A stretch of DNA of 64,000 nt from Crambe crambe (Eukaryota > Porifera > Demospongiae > Poecilosclerida > Crambeidae): NCBI GenBank assembly GCA_963924555.1, contig OZ004587.1:4588001-4652000 (forward strand), written 5' to 3'. Of this stretch, positions 1 through 15,072 are shown piece by piece. The notes below the pieces were generated by a model that had not been told where the DNA came from, made no database searches, and saw only the letters and a list, made by a program, of their open reading frames with translations. Position numbers and translations under genes: made by a program. Positions within the stretch are counted from its first letter, which is position 1. Each line of letters starts with the position of its first letter.

Positions 1-189
1 TGCTTGTGCTTATTAATCAGATACAGCCCTAGTGAGCCTGTTAATAATTATAACATATAGAGCACACATTTTTAGTGATTACACAACACCTTTCCTCTAT
101 CATCATAAGAGCATGCATCATGTGATGATCACCTGACTCTGTGTTCAGTGTACGACCATAGAAACTTTTTCTCCATCTTCTTCTCTTTT

Positions 190-258
190 GTTCATTATGG
201 ATGTCAGTGATTGACCAATATTTTGATTATAAAGTGGTAAAGATGCTGGTATAATAAG
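190..258 (+). pseudogene. Relic of a Rab exon 6 upstream of copy A
   Basis: A short diverged match to the Rab exon that carries the NKxD motif. The stretches TTCAT-ATGG-TGTCAG, GAT-GACC and GTGGTAAAGATGCTGGT line up in order with exon 6 of copy D (41527-41664). The match stops just before the GNKxD codons. A fuller exon 6 copy follows at 706-839, so this looks like an extra duplicated exon that has decayed. No splice sites are recognisable. Confidence 0.5.
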
Positions 259-450
259 GTCCTGTGGTGCTCTTTGTGTATGCTAATGTGTATTAGCTAG
301 ATATGTTACTATTGAGGATTCCACAGTAGCACTTGCTGAAAATGCTCCAATATTTCATATTGCATGGGATTCCCTCCAGCTTAAGTTTCCCTACCCAACA
401 CCTTTTTCAGTATAAAGAAAAGAGATTTGCTTGCACTTTTGTGTGGTGTG

Positions 451-602
<152 letters not shown>

Positions 603-705
603 CCTCCCTTCCTCCAACCAACTGAATAGTAATATCCAATTGTTTAGTTTAGTTTAGCACTTTATTGAGTCCTTTCTGAGCCATTCCATATCTTTCTGTA
701 CATAG

Positions 706-1315
706 CAATCTTTTAACCATGTTGATTCATCATGGTTGTCAAACATTGAGGAACATTCCAGTTATGGAGTGGTAAAGATGCTGGTGGGGAATAAGACTGA
801 CTTGGACATATCAAGATGTGTCAAAAAGCCACTGCAGCAGTAAGTGCCTATAAGATGTGGTGCAATACATACTGTGACTACATACGTAACACTTGTATGA
901 CATACTAGCATGTAGTACTCCTCCCCCTTTCTTCCTCTCTCTCTTCATTCCCTTTCTTGGACCTTTTCTCTTCTTTTTCAAATTCTCTCACTTTGTCTTC
1001 ATTTTGTCTCCATTTCCTCCTCCCCTCCCCCCTACCTCTTTCTCCACTCTCCCTTCTCCTCCTTCCCTCCACATCCCTCCACACCCCCTCCCCCTTCTCC
1101 TCACAGCGCTTAGCAGAGGACATGGAGATGGAGTACCAGGAGACCAGTGCCAAAACTGGTGTTAATGTGGACGAAATATTTGAGTCCCTTGTCCGCAGCA
1201 TCATATCAAAAGGCAATCTAAGGGTCATCAAGCTGAATCGTACCTCTCAAAGTCAGCTGAATCGTCCATCTCAAAGTCAGCTGAATCATCCATCTCAAAA
1301 TCATAGTTCTACGTA
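706..1315 (+). pseudogene. Rab-like GTPase copy A, 3' exons only, frameshifted and tail-less
   Basis: Two exons remain: 706-839, encoding the G4 region with GNKTD, and 1107-1315, encoding the G5 motif ETSAK. Two lesions show against copies B and C. First, one G is missing in the run after position 820 (GTCAAAAAG against GTCGAAAAAG). This changes exon phase, so the splice into the last exon no longer keeps frame. Second, a CGTA insertion at 1310-1315 creates a stop and removes the CysCys prenylation tail that B and C keep. The tail before the stop contains short SQLN-type repeats absent from the other copies. The 5' exons, if any, lie before the window. This is probably a pseudogene unless the one-base gap is an assembly error. 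Confidence 0.75.
921..1106 (+). repeat. Long polypyrimidine tract before last Rab exon (copy A)
   Basis: About 185 nt almost without purines on the plus strand runs straight into the CACAG acceptor of the last Rab exon. Homologous tracts are at 10810-11007 (B), 27340-27504 (C) and 42709-42960 (D). The tract is far longer than a splice polypyrimidine tract needs to be. Confidence 0.85.
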
Positions 1316-1381
1316 AGTGTTGTGCCAATGCATAGTTGTTTTTTTTGTGTGGAACTGATTGTTTTTTAAAAGTAAAATTAA

Positions 1382-1956
1382 TTGCAGCGAGCGAGCGAAG
1401 CGAGTGAGCTGACTCTCAGGTCATGACTCATTGAAATTGTAAATATATAATATCTAGGTCTACACTCCAAAATGCCCCAGGCATACGTAATCCCCCCCCC
1501 CCCCCCCCCCCCCCCCCGTGCATTTATGTGCATGCTCCATGTAATTGCTTGATTGATTTCTACATCGCTTTGTATACAGCATGGTGGATAGTAGGGCTAG
1601 GCTTATCTAAGTGGATTGTAGGCACTAGACATATCTAAGTGCTTTGTGGTAAGTACTTAGCTTTCTATGCATGCAACTGCCTGCCACTTAGCTACATAAC
1701 ACAACAACAAAGCACAAATGAACTATCAGATCAACATTTCTACAGCCTTTTGGGCAGCAGGCACAAGAGGCTTATCTAAGTGGCTTATAGGCACTAGGCT
1801 TATCTAAGTGCTTTGAGGTAAGCATGTATGCAGCTGCCTGCCATCACTTACATGACTCTTAGCAATATCAAGCACAAGCACTGATAGCTACTCAACAGCA
1901 AATGAAAATCGTTGAAGAATACTTGCTTGCTCGCTCGCTGTCAACTGAATGTTGAA
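1382..1956. mobile_element. MITE-like element, GCGAGC family, copy 1
   Basis: About 570 bp bounded by inverted GC-rich ends: TTGCAGCGAGCGAGCGAAG on the left, and TGACAGCGAGCGAGCAAGC as the reverse complement of the right end. Copy C at 27730-27760 reads straight across the same position and is the empty site. The interior holds two related TATCTAAGTG/AGTGCTTTG blocks. There is no coding capacity. Related copies are at 24211-24480, 43436-43829 and 61797-62143. Confidence 0.75.
1493..1517. repeat. Poly-C run
   Basis: About 25 consecutive C residues inside the MITE-like element. Its length in the assembly is unlikely to be exact. Confidence 0.9.
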
Positions 1957-2119
1957 GTTATTAAAAAATTTTATTTGGCTTGTACAGTAGAATTTCCAAA
2001 CTCAATGGGACCTATGATAGTGAAAAAATACAATTGCACAAAACATGATGAAAAGCTGGTAGCTAAATGTTTCATAAATTGGGTGTATAAATAAACACAA
2101 CTCCATTATCCATAAGATC

Positions 2120-2340
2120 ACTGAGAGTCCCAGGTAGAAATCGAACATTATCCTGTTTTTAAGTAGAATTGGAAATATGTTCTAATGTAAATTTATGTCC
2201 CAAACTTCTGTCATGTGTTCTATAATGATTGAACCATCTCTACAAGACCTACACCACTATGAGTTATGGACAGCTAAAGTATGGAAAAGTGACCAAGAAT
2301 CAAATGTGTCTAGAACTACTATCTGAGACTGTCACATGTA
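2120..2340. mobile_element. Dispersed inverted-repeat element, GAGAGTCCCAGGTAGAAATC family
   Basis: A left end AGAGTCCCAGGTAGAAATC is answered by a right end GAGACTGTCACATG. The interior contains ACAGCTAAAGTATGGAAAAGTG. The element occurs in the same relative place in blocks 2 (11500-11735) and 3 (28000-28235), and independently at 40085-40297 and 50207-50437. It is non-coding, of small-DNA-transposon type. Confidence 0.6.
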
Positions 2341-2447
2341 AATTATTTAGCATATAGCACAATGTCATGTATCATAATTAATTCTGCACTGGTATCATTG
2401 CATTGAGCATTGTGCACTTTCAATGTAAGTGTGCTTGGAAATTCTCT

Positions 2448-2665
2448 TCAAACGTCTTGAGTTGAGGACACAGGGAAAGTTCTCTTGAGTTGGAGTTTCC
2501 TCCATTGTCTGTTGTTGTAGTTCATTTCAAAGACAGTCTCAATCAAGATGTTCCTCTTGGCCTTCACGACAGAAGAGCCATCTTTGGAAGGGAAACTCAC
2601 TTCCTCCACTTCCTGTTTGGAGCTCAGTTTGATAGTCATCACTGACTGAGACAGATTGGGATTTT
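2448..2665 (-). pseudogene. Duplicated terminal exon of NELF-A (block 1)
   Basis: This is nearly identical to the last exon of the complete NELF-A gene (28338-28555), including the acceptor, the frame and the stop after SSTQDV. The conserved core ETVFEMNY is present, but the Gly of the following NNGQW is Arg here. The upstream exons are missing except for a piece at 4261-4367, so no NELF-A protein can be made from this block. Confidence 0.85.
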
Positions 2666-2671
2666 CTGCAA

Positions 2672-2820
2672 AGGACATGGTATAGTAGGACATAGTATAG
2701 TAGGACATAGTATAGTAGGACATAGTATAGTAGGACATAGTATAGTAGGACATAGTATAGTAGGACATAGTATAGTAGGACATAGTATAGTAGGACATAG
2801 TATAGTAGGACATAGTATAG
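2672..2820. repeat. 15-bp minisatellite next to NELF-A remnant
   Basis: About ten copies of CATAGTATAGTAGGA lie directly upstream (minus sense) of the NELF-A terminal exon remnant. Because 15 is divisible by three, the array reads open in several frames and gives spurious MSYYT-type ORFs. Degenerate counterparts are at 12048-12170 and 28566-28622. Confidence 0.95.
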
Positions 2821-3074
2821 TTGACATGAAAGTGGTTGAACCATAATGGCAAAACTAGAGCCTATATAATATGGTAAGAGATGAACAGTGATCATTGTAT
2901 GTAGCTAGCTACTTTGTGCAGTCAGTACAATAAAAAAAATACAACAAAATGCAACCATGCACTGTTAATTCAGAGACCAAGGTGTGGATCAACTCTTTGC
3001 TATAGCAGCTAAGCAAACAGACTGGACAAGAGTTCATTTTTGTGGTTAATATAATGGGGAGGTCAAAATATGTG

Positions 3075-3540
3075 GCAGATGGACATGGTGGGAGTGGCCT
3101 TAACAGAAAGGTTACATGGTGGCAGGTTTCTGGAATAGGTTCTGTTGGGACATAGTGGAGCAGGGGATACATAGCTATGTATCTGATTAGACAGGTTTCA
3201 CTTTAACTGGAATTGGTGCTGTTGGGACATACGTAGGATATGTATCTTATTAAACAGGTTTCACTGTAGCTGGGATAGGTGCTGTTGGGACATAGTGGAG
3301 CAGGGTTCACTTTAACTGGAATTGGTGCTGTTGGGACATAGTGGAGCAGGAGATATGTATCTTATTAGACAGGTTTCACTGTAGCTGGGATAGGTGCTGT
3401 TGGGACATTAGCACTGTAGCTTGAATAGGTGTTGTTGAGGTTGGGAAAGGGATTTATCTGATTAGACAGGTTTCACTGTAGCTACTGTTGGGACATGGTG
3501 GAGTGACCTTAATAGAGAGGTGGCCTCATTATAGGGTGGT
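3075..3540. repeat. 58/69-bp satellite, block 1 (short array)
   Basis: Several diverged copies of a unit containing ACAGGTTTCACTGTAGCTGG and GGTGCTGTTGGGACATAG. This is the counterpart of an intronic repeat of NELF-A (29440-29900), expanded to about 0.9 kb in block 2. Confidence 0.9.
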
Positions 3541-4172
3541 CTGCATGATTATTGATCAAAAAGGCAGTGAACCAGTGACACACACACATACCTAATTACG
3601 TATGCATGAAACTGTAAAAAAGAATTTAAGAGTCAGAGCACATGGTCAAAAAAAGTACTCTGTCATCAGGTACCTAGCTTAAGATTACACTGTACAATAT
3701 GAGTAGTTAATTGTTAGCTAAACTTACATATTTTGGTAGATACAATATAGCTAAGTAGGTCAAGTCTGACTATCTAAAATCAACCAGTGTGGCAGCTTGC
3801 AAACCAGAAATGATCATGACTGGGTTATGGGTCACGTGAGGTAGTGTGAATTACCACATGATAGGAAACAGCTTAGGGCTTCTAATCTTTGATGTTACCG
3901 AACTCCATTAGTGGGAGTGGTCCCTCCCTTTCCAGGAGCTAGCCAATGGGTCGGGAGATTAATGGGACCGAAACCCATGGCTTAGTGTTGATCGGATTGG
4001 GTTCTCCCCTGATGACTGGTATCAAATGCTGACTAACTCGGATCAATGGGAGTGTTAGGCTTTGCTATATAAATAGGCTGTAACTTGGTCCCAATCAGCA
4101 GCGCAGTGGACAAGATCATTTCCAAAGTTATATTTTTTTTTCATTTTTTGTTTCTGCTTAAACAACCCCCTC

Positions 4173-4173
<1 letters not shown>
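3541..4173. other. Non-coding remnant of NELF-A intron
   Basis: No gene is visible. The stretch aligns with 13500-14350 of block 2, including a shared segment GGGAGTGGTCC with TCGGGAGA. It therefore belongs to the duplicated block and not to a separate gene. Confidence 0.6.

Positions 4174-4254
<81 letters not shown>
4174..4254. repeat. (CA)n microsatellite
   Basis: About 80 bp of CA dinucleotides next to the NELF-A exon remnant. Equivalent arrays sit at 14347-14405 and, shortened, at 30041-30062. On the minus strand this is a (TG)n tract directly after the exon's donor. Confidence 0.97.
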
Positions 4255-4260
<6 letters not shown>

Positions 4261-4367
4261 GCAGCCAGGGTAAAGGTTGGGGTGAGAGGAGGAATGACTG
4301 TAACCACTGGTGCCTCTTTCTTCAGTCCTTCAAAATCTGGTGATTTCCCACCATATGCAGTTACTTA
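4261..4367 (-). pseudogene. Internal NELF-A exon remnant (block 1)
   Basis: This matches NELF-A exon 30068-30208 (minus), with the residues KSPDF and KKEAPV followed by the Pro-Thr-rich stretch. The middle is deleted, removing the codons for the Ser-rich GRSSSLDIN segment. The donor position reads GTGTGT where the complete gene has GTACGT. Confidence 0.75.
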
Positions 4368-4651
4368 GAGGACCACATTTGATACATAGCTGAGGCCAAC
4401 CAAATCCTATACTAAATCTGCAGACCTGACTTTGGTCCGAGCTGAAGAAGAATTTATTCAGCTGGGAATGTGACTTAGAAGCATATCATACACTTACTGA
4501 CATTAAGCATGCTAACCTGATGATCTTTTCCAGATAATGGTTGCAGGTATTGATACTGAATGTCCAAGCAAAATTAATTTTATATTACCAATCGTCAAAT
4601 TGAGTGACTTACCAGTATTTCTAGTTCTGCAATCAAGCATCATTTACCTAA

Positions 4652-4680
4652 ATGGATGAGACAGGAGAGAAACTGAAGTA
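4652..4680 (+). pseudogene. Orphan first exon of a Rab copy, donor lost
   Basis: ATG followed by codons for MDETGEKLK matches exon 1 of copies B and C (MDKTGE...). It is preceded by the same TTTACCTAA and by the upstream CTTTTCCAG element. The donor that should follow has become GATAAC, with no GT. No P-loop exon follows before the complete exon 1 of copy B at 5389. This is a second, dead copy of the Rab 5' end. Confidence 0.75.
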
Positions 4681-5294
4681 GATAACTAGCTGTAGGGAAA
4701 AAAGTTTCCTTTGCTATCATAAAACAGTAGCCATTGCAACAGGTTGCACACCAATTATATAAGAGCCTGGGGACGAGGCTTTTGACTGGTATGCATTAAT
4801 TATGTAGAGTAATTAAGACACACTGAGCCAGAAAGAATCCAGTCCAGGAAAATCTGGTAGCTTCATGATTACAATAGTCTGTCAGAAATTAGTCCTGAAG
4901 ACAATTGTTGTTGTTGTTGTTTATTGTTAGCATAAAAGCCTTGAAATCCCCCAAAATGGGGACCTAGTTCTTTTTTTTTTCCTACACTGGTTAATGCTAG
5001 AGAAGCAAGGTGTAACTGGCTGCTATCAAACATACAGGGTAGTTTAGTCGGCCAGCTATACTGAACTATTCTAATGGTGTTCACCATCATGTGAACCACT
5101 CTGTTAGGGCATGATAAATGCGCTTGATGTTAACTATTAGCTCTATTTGGATGAAGCACATGTGTACCAGGCCCTTCACTTTTCTACCGCCCCACGAGGT
5201 TCACCATTATTGTCTGGCTGGAGCAAAATTTAATAGTTATTGATTTATGAGTCAAAAGCTCGCATGCTAGCCTAGGCTTTAAGTAGCATGTCAA

Positions 5295-5325
5295 GCTGAC
5301 GATCTTTTCCAGGTGATGGTTGCAC
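5295..5325 (+). promoter_or_regulatory. Conserved element upstream of Rab start codons
   Basis: CTGACGATCTTTTCCAG followed by TGATGGTTGC sits roughly 75 to 110 bp before the ATG in B. It recurs at 22902 before C, at 4517 before the orphan exon and, weakened, at 34564 before D. It could be a core-promoter or 5' UTR element. The TTTTCCAG could equally be the acceptor of a 5' UTR intron. Confidence 0.4.
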
Positions 5326-5388
5326 GCGGGCCCCGTCCTATAAAAGAAAAATTGTTTTCTAGTTCTGCATCAAGCATCGTTTACCTAA

Positions 5389-11217
<5,829 letters not shown>

Positions 11218-11499
11218 TTAGGCATGTACTTAATTTTTTTTTTTTGTGTGTGGGACTGATTGTTTTTTTAATTTACTTGAGAATTTCCAAACTCAATGGG
11301 AAGTTTGGATATGTTAATTTCCAGATATTTTTTATAAATGCTTTACCCTATGATAGTGAGAAAAGGAGTATTATCTCATGCAATTGCATAAAACATGATG
11401 AAAAGCTGGTAGCTAAATGTTTCATAAATCGGATGTATATATAAATAAAATTGATTTAAACACCATATTAAAATGATACCAGTAACTCCATTATCCATA

Positions 11500-11735
11500 A
11501 GACCACTGAGAGTCCCAGGTAGAAATCAAACATTATCCTGTTTTGTAAGTAGAATTGGCAATATGTTCTAATGAAAATTTATCTCCCAAACTTCTGTCAT
11601 GTGTTCCATAATGATTGAACCATCTCTACAGTAAATTTCAAGACCTATGCCACTAGTATTCATGAGTAACTGTATGGAAAAGTGACCAAGACTCAAATGT
11701 GTCTAGAACTACTATCTGAGACTGTCACATGTAAA
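11500..11735. mobile_element. Dispersed inverted-repeat element (block 2 copy)
   Basis: Same element and same position as 2120-2340, with AGAGTCCCAGGTAGAAATC at the left and GAGACTGTCACATG at the right. It was therefore present before the blocks duplicated. Confidence 0.6.
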
Positions 11736-11849
11736 TTAGCATGGTACAATGTCATATATCATAATTAATTCTGCACTGGTATCATTGCATTGAGCATTGT
11801 GCACTTTCAATGGTTAATAACGAAAATGTGCTTGGCAATTCTCTTCAAA

Positions 11850-12044
11850 CGTCTTGAGTTAAGGGCACAAGGAAAGTTCTCTTGAGATAGTTCATTTCAA
11901 AGACAGTCTCAATCAAGATGTTCCTCTTCACCTCTTGGCATTCACGACAGAAGAGCCATCTTTGGAAGGGAAACTCATCTCCTCCACTTCCTGTTGGAGC
12001 TCAGTATGATAGTCATCACTGACTGTCTGAGACGGATTGGCAAA
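11850..12044 (-). pseudogene. Decayed terminal exon of NELF-A (block 2)
   Basis: Aligns to 28338-28555 but has an internal deletion that removes most of the NYNN-QWRKLQ region. Small indels break the frame, and the AAATCCC start of the exon is missing. It is more decayed than the block 1 copy. Confidence 0.85.
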
Positions 12045-12047
12045 AGG

Positions 12048-12170
12048 ACATGGTATAGTAGGACATACGTAGTATAGTATATTAGGACATAGTATAGTCC
12101 CTAGGACATAGTGTGGTAGGACATAATATAGTAGGACATAGTCATAGTATAGTAGGACATAGCTAGTATA
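12048..12170. repeat. Degenerate 15-bp minisatellite
   Basis: Interrupted copies of the GGACATAGTATAGTA unit next to the NELF-A remnant. One unit carries TACGTA where the consensus has TA (12066-12071). Confidence 0.85.
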
Positions 12171-12469
12171 GTTGACATGAAAGTGATTGGACCATAATGG
12201 CAAGACTAGAGCCTATATAATAATTATGGTAAGTGATGAACAGTGATTATTGTATGTAGCTACTTCATATGCAGTCAGTACAAAAAATACAACAAAATCC
12301 ACGTTAATTCAGAGACCAAGGTGTGGATTGACTCTTTGCTATAGCAGCTAAGCAAACAGACTGGACAAGAGTTCATTTTTGTGGTTAATATAATGGGGAG
12401 GTCAAAATATGTGGCAGATGGACATGGTGGGAGTGGCCTTAACGGAAAGGTTACATGGTGGCAGGTTTC

Positions 12470-13440
12470 TGGAATAGGTTCTGTTGGGACATACATGGGA
12501 TACGTATGTATCTGATTAGCCAGGTTTCACTGTAGCTGGAATTGGTGCTGTTGGGACATAGTGGAGCAGGGGATATGTATCTTATTAGACAGGTTTCACT
12601 GTAGCTGGAATTGGTGCTGTTGGGACATAGTGGAGCAGGGGATATGTATCTTATTAGACAGGTTTCACTGTAGCTGGAATTGGTGCTGTTGGGACATAGT
12701 GGAGCAGGGGATATGTATCTTATTAGACAGGTTTCACTGTAGCTGGGATAGGTGCTGTTGGGACATAGTGCAGCAGGGTTATGGACAGGTTTCACTTTAG
12801 CTGGAATTGGTGCTGTTGGGACAGAGTGGAGCAGGGGATATGTATCTTATTAGACAGGTTTCACTTTAGCTGGAATTGGTGCTGTTGGGACATAGTGGAG
12901 CAGGGGATATGTATCTTATTAGACAGGTTTCACTGTAGCTGGAATTGGTGCTGTTGGGACATAGTGGAGCAGGGTTATGGACAGGTTTCACTGTAGCTGG
13001 AATAGGTGCTGTTGGGACATAGTGCAGCAGGGTTATGGACAGGTTTCACTGTAGCTGGAATAGGTGCTGTTGGGACATAGTGCAGCAGGGTTATGGACAG
13101 GTTTCACTTTAGCTGGAATTGGTGCTGTTGGGACAGAGTGGAGCAGGGGATATGTATCTTATTAGACAGGTTTCACTGTAGCTGGAATAGGTGCTGTTGG
13201 GACATAGTGCAGCAGGGTTATGGACAGGTTTCACTGTAGCTGGAATAGGTGCTGTTGGGACATAGTGCAGCAGGATTATGGACAGGTTTCACTTTAGCTG
13301 GAATTGGTGCTGTTGGGACATAGTGGAGCAGGGGATATGTATCTTATTAGACAGGTTTCACTGTAGCTGGGATAGGTGCTGCTGGGACATTAGCACTGTA
13401 GCTTGAATAGGTGTTGAGGTTGGGAAAGGGATTTATCTGA
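12470..13440. repeat. 58/69-bp satellite, block 2 (expanded array)
   Basis: About 15 units of two alternating lengths. Both contain ACAGGTTTCACTGTAGCTGG and GGTGCTGTTGGGACATAG. They are joined either by GGTTATGG (58 bp) or by GGGATATGTATCTTATTAG (69 bp). The array reads open on both strands, which explains the repetitive ORFs of 71 to 114 codons. It derives from an intronic repeat of NELF-A. Confidence 0.95.
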
Positions 13441-13586
13441 TTAGACAGGTTTCAGTCACTGTAGCTGCTGTTGGGACATGGTGGAGTGACCTTAATAGAG
13501 AGGTGGCCTCAATACAGGGTGAGGGTGGTCTGCATGATTATTGATCAAAAAGGCAGCAGACCAGTCACACACACACACACGCATAC

Positions 13587-13737
13587 CAGGGTTCTCCCAA
13601 GGGTGTGAGAGAGGTGCAACACTGCTCTGATGGGCCCATTTTTCTTTCATGTGGTTAAAACAATGTATTTTAATAGCCAAAAGAATATCAAAATCTTTTA
13701 ATGTCCGCTCTGATCAGTTTCACTAGGGAGAACCCTG
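13587..13737. mobile_element. CAGGGTT-terminus MITE with CATAC target duplication
   Basis: 151 bp with ends CAGGGTTCTCCC and the inverse GGGAGAACCCTG, flanked by CATAC on both sides. The interior is shared with 29915-30036, where the left end has been lost. Confidence 0.85.
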
Positions 13738-14345
13738 CATACACATACCACAAACCTATACATTATGCATGAAAATTAAATGACATGTGCAGTAGAGCAC
13801 ATGGTGACAGAAAAAAAGAAAAGCTGAATCAGACATGAGAATCCTCAGCCATCAGGTAAGTCTATGTAGTATAACACACAATAACAACTACTCAGACTCA
13901 CATCAAACCTAAGAATCAACCAGCATGGTAGTTTGCACACCAAAAGCCAACAGACTAAGCATGTGTCACTCAAAACAGACAGTCAAGTTCAAGAGACTAC
14001 AACGACACAGTCCGGACTCCTGTGGGAGTGGTCCCGCCCTTTTTGTAGCTGCCCATAGATCGGGAGACTAATGGGACTGAAACCTATGGTTGGTGATGAT
14101 CGAACTGGGTTCTCCCCTGATGACCGGATAAGAAGCTCTCAAAGAAAATAGGTTCTCAAAGAAAAATTCAAACAACTTATCTCACAATCACACCATCTCA
14201 ACATAAGTATAGTAATGGTCCTAAAGGTTAATTATTAAGTTAATCTGATTAAATAGGTGACCTCTACCTGTGATAAAGCAATGGACAAAGGTCTTACCAA
14301 ACTTATACTTTTATGTTTCTCTCCTTTTATTTTTCTTATGATTCC

Positions 14346-14346
<1 letters not shown>

Positions 14347-14405
<59 letters not shown>
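14347..14405. repeat. (CA)n microsatellite
   Basis: About 60 bp of CA adjoining the NELF-A exon remnant of block 2. Confidence 0.97.
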
Positions 14406-14406
<1 letters not shown>

Positions 14407-14408
<2 letters not shown>

Positions 14409-14511
14409 CAGCCAGGGTGAAGGTTGGGGTGAGAGGAGGAATGACTGTAACCACTGGTGCCTCTTTCTTCAGTCCTTCAAAATCTGGTGATTTCCCACCA
14501 TATGCTGGTCT
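14407..14511 (-). pseudogene. Internal NELF-A exon remnant (block 2)
   Basis: Matches exon 30068-30208 with the same internal deletion as the block 1 remnant. Blocks 1 and 2 thus share a damaged ancestor distinct from the complete gene. Confidence 0.75.
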
Positions 14512-15072
14512 TTGTAAAGGGTATATGGATTATGATGTACAAAATCAATTGGGTAAAGGGTATTTCATGTACACTTTTACAATCATTATGTGATATTACT
14601 TGAGAATGAGAAAAGGGGTCTTATTGGTAAAGCTGAAGTTTATGAGATGTAAAATTGATTCACTGTTGTAGAATTGTAAATTCAATTAATTAGCTGTACA
14701 TGAAATGTAAATCTAATCTGTTATAGATGTAGACATGAGATTAGGGACGTACAAATTATGGCATTATTGGTTGAACCTTAATGCCAGCACAATGCTTGCA
14801 TAGCTAATAGGGGGTTTTACTTCCAGGGGTTTGCAGATGTGGAGGAAGCATTTCTATTATTACAACCGTCTTCTGCTGTTGTTTTCTTTACTGACAAGCT
14901 AACTTGCTGCTGGATGACTAAAAGAGGCTGCAATTAACCATCACTTATCAATTTTTAAAAGCATAATAGGCATTTTTGTTGAGCATAATAGGGCAGGGGT
15001 TCTGGCATTGGAGCATAGCATAATAGGGAAGAAAAAAAAACCATAATTTGCATGTAGCGGCAAGCCAGTCAG
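14512..15072. other. AT-rich spacer without recognisable gene
   Basis: Its first 230 bases resemble the NELF-A intron at 30210-30420. The remainder, up to the satellite, shows nothing coding. Confidence 0.5.

Noticed and set aside
2448..2895. ORFs with MSYYT or VLLYY repeats
   Set aside because: Products of the 15-bp minisatellite running into the NELF-A exon remnant. The acceptor after the array shows the array is intronic.
12451..12996. Repetitive ORFs of 71 to 114 codons on both strands
   Set aside because: They follow the 58/69-bp satellite. In the complete NELF-A gene the same repeat is spliced out with matching exon phases on either side.
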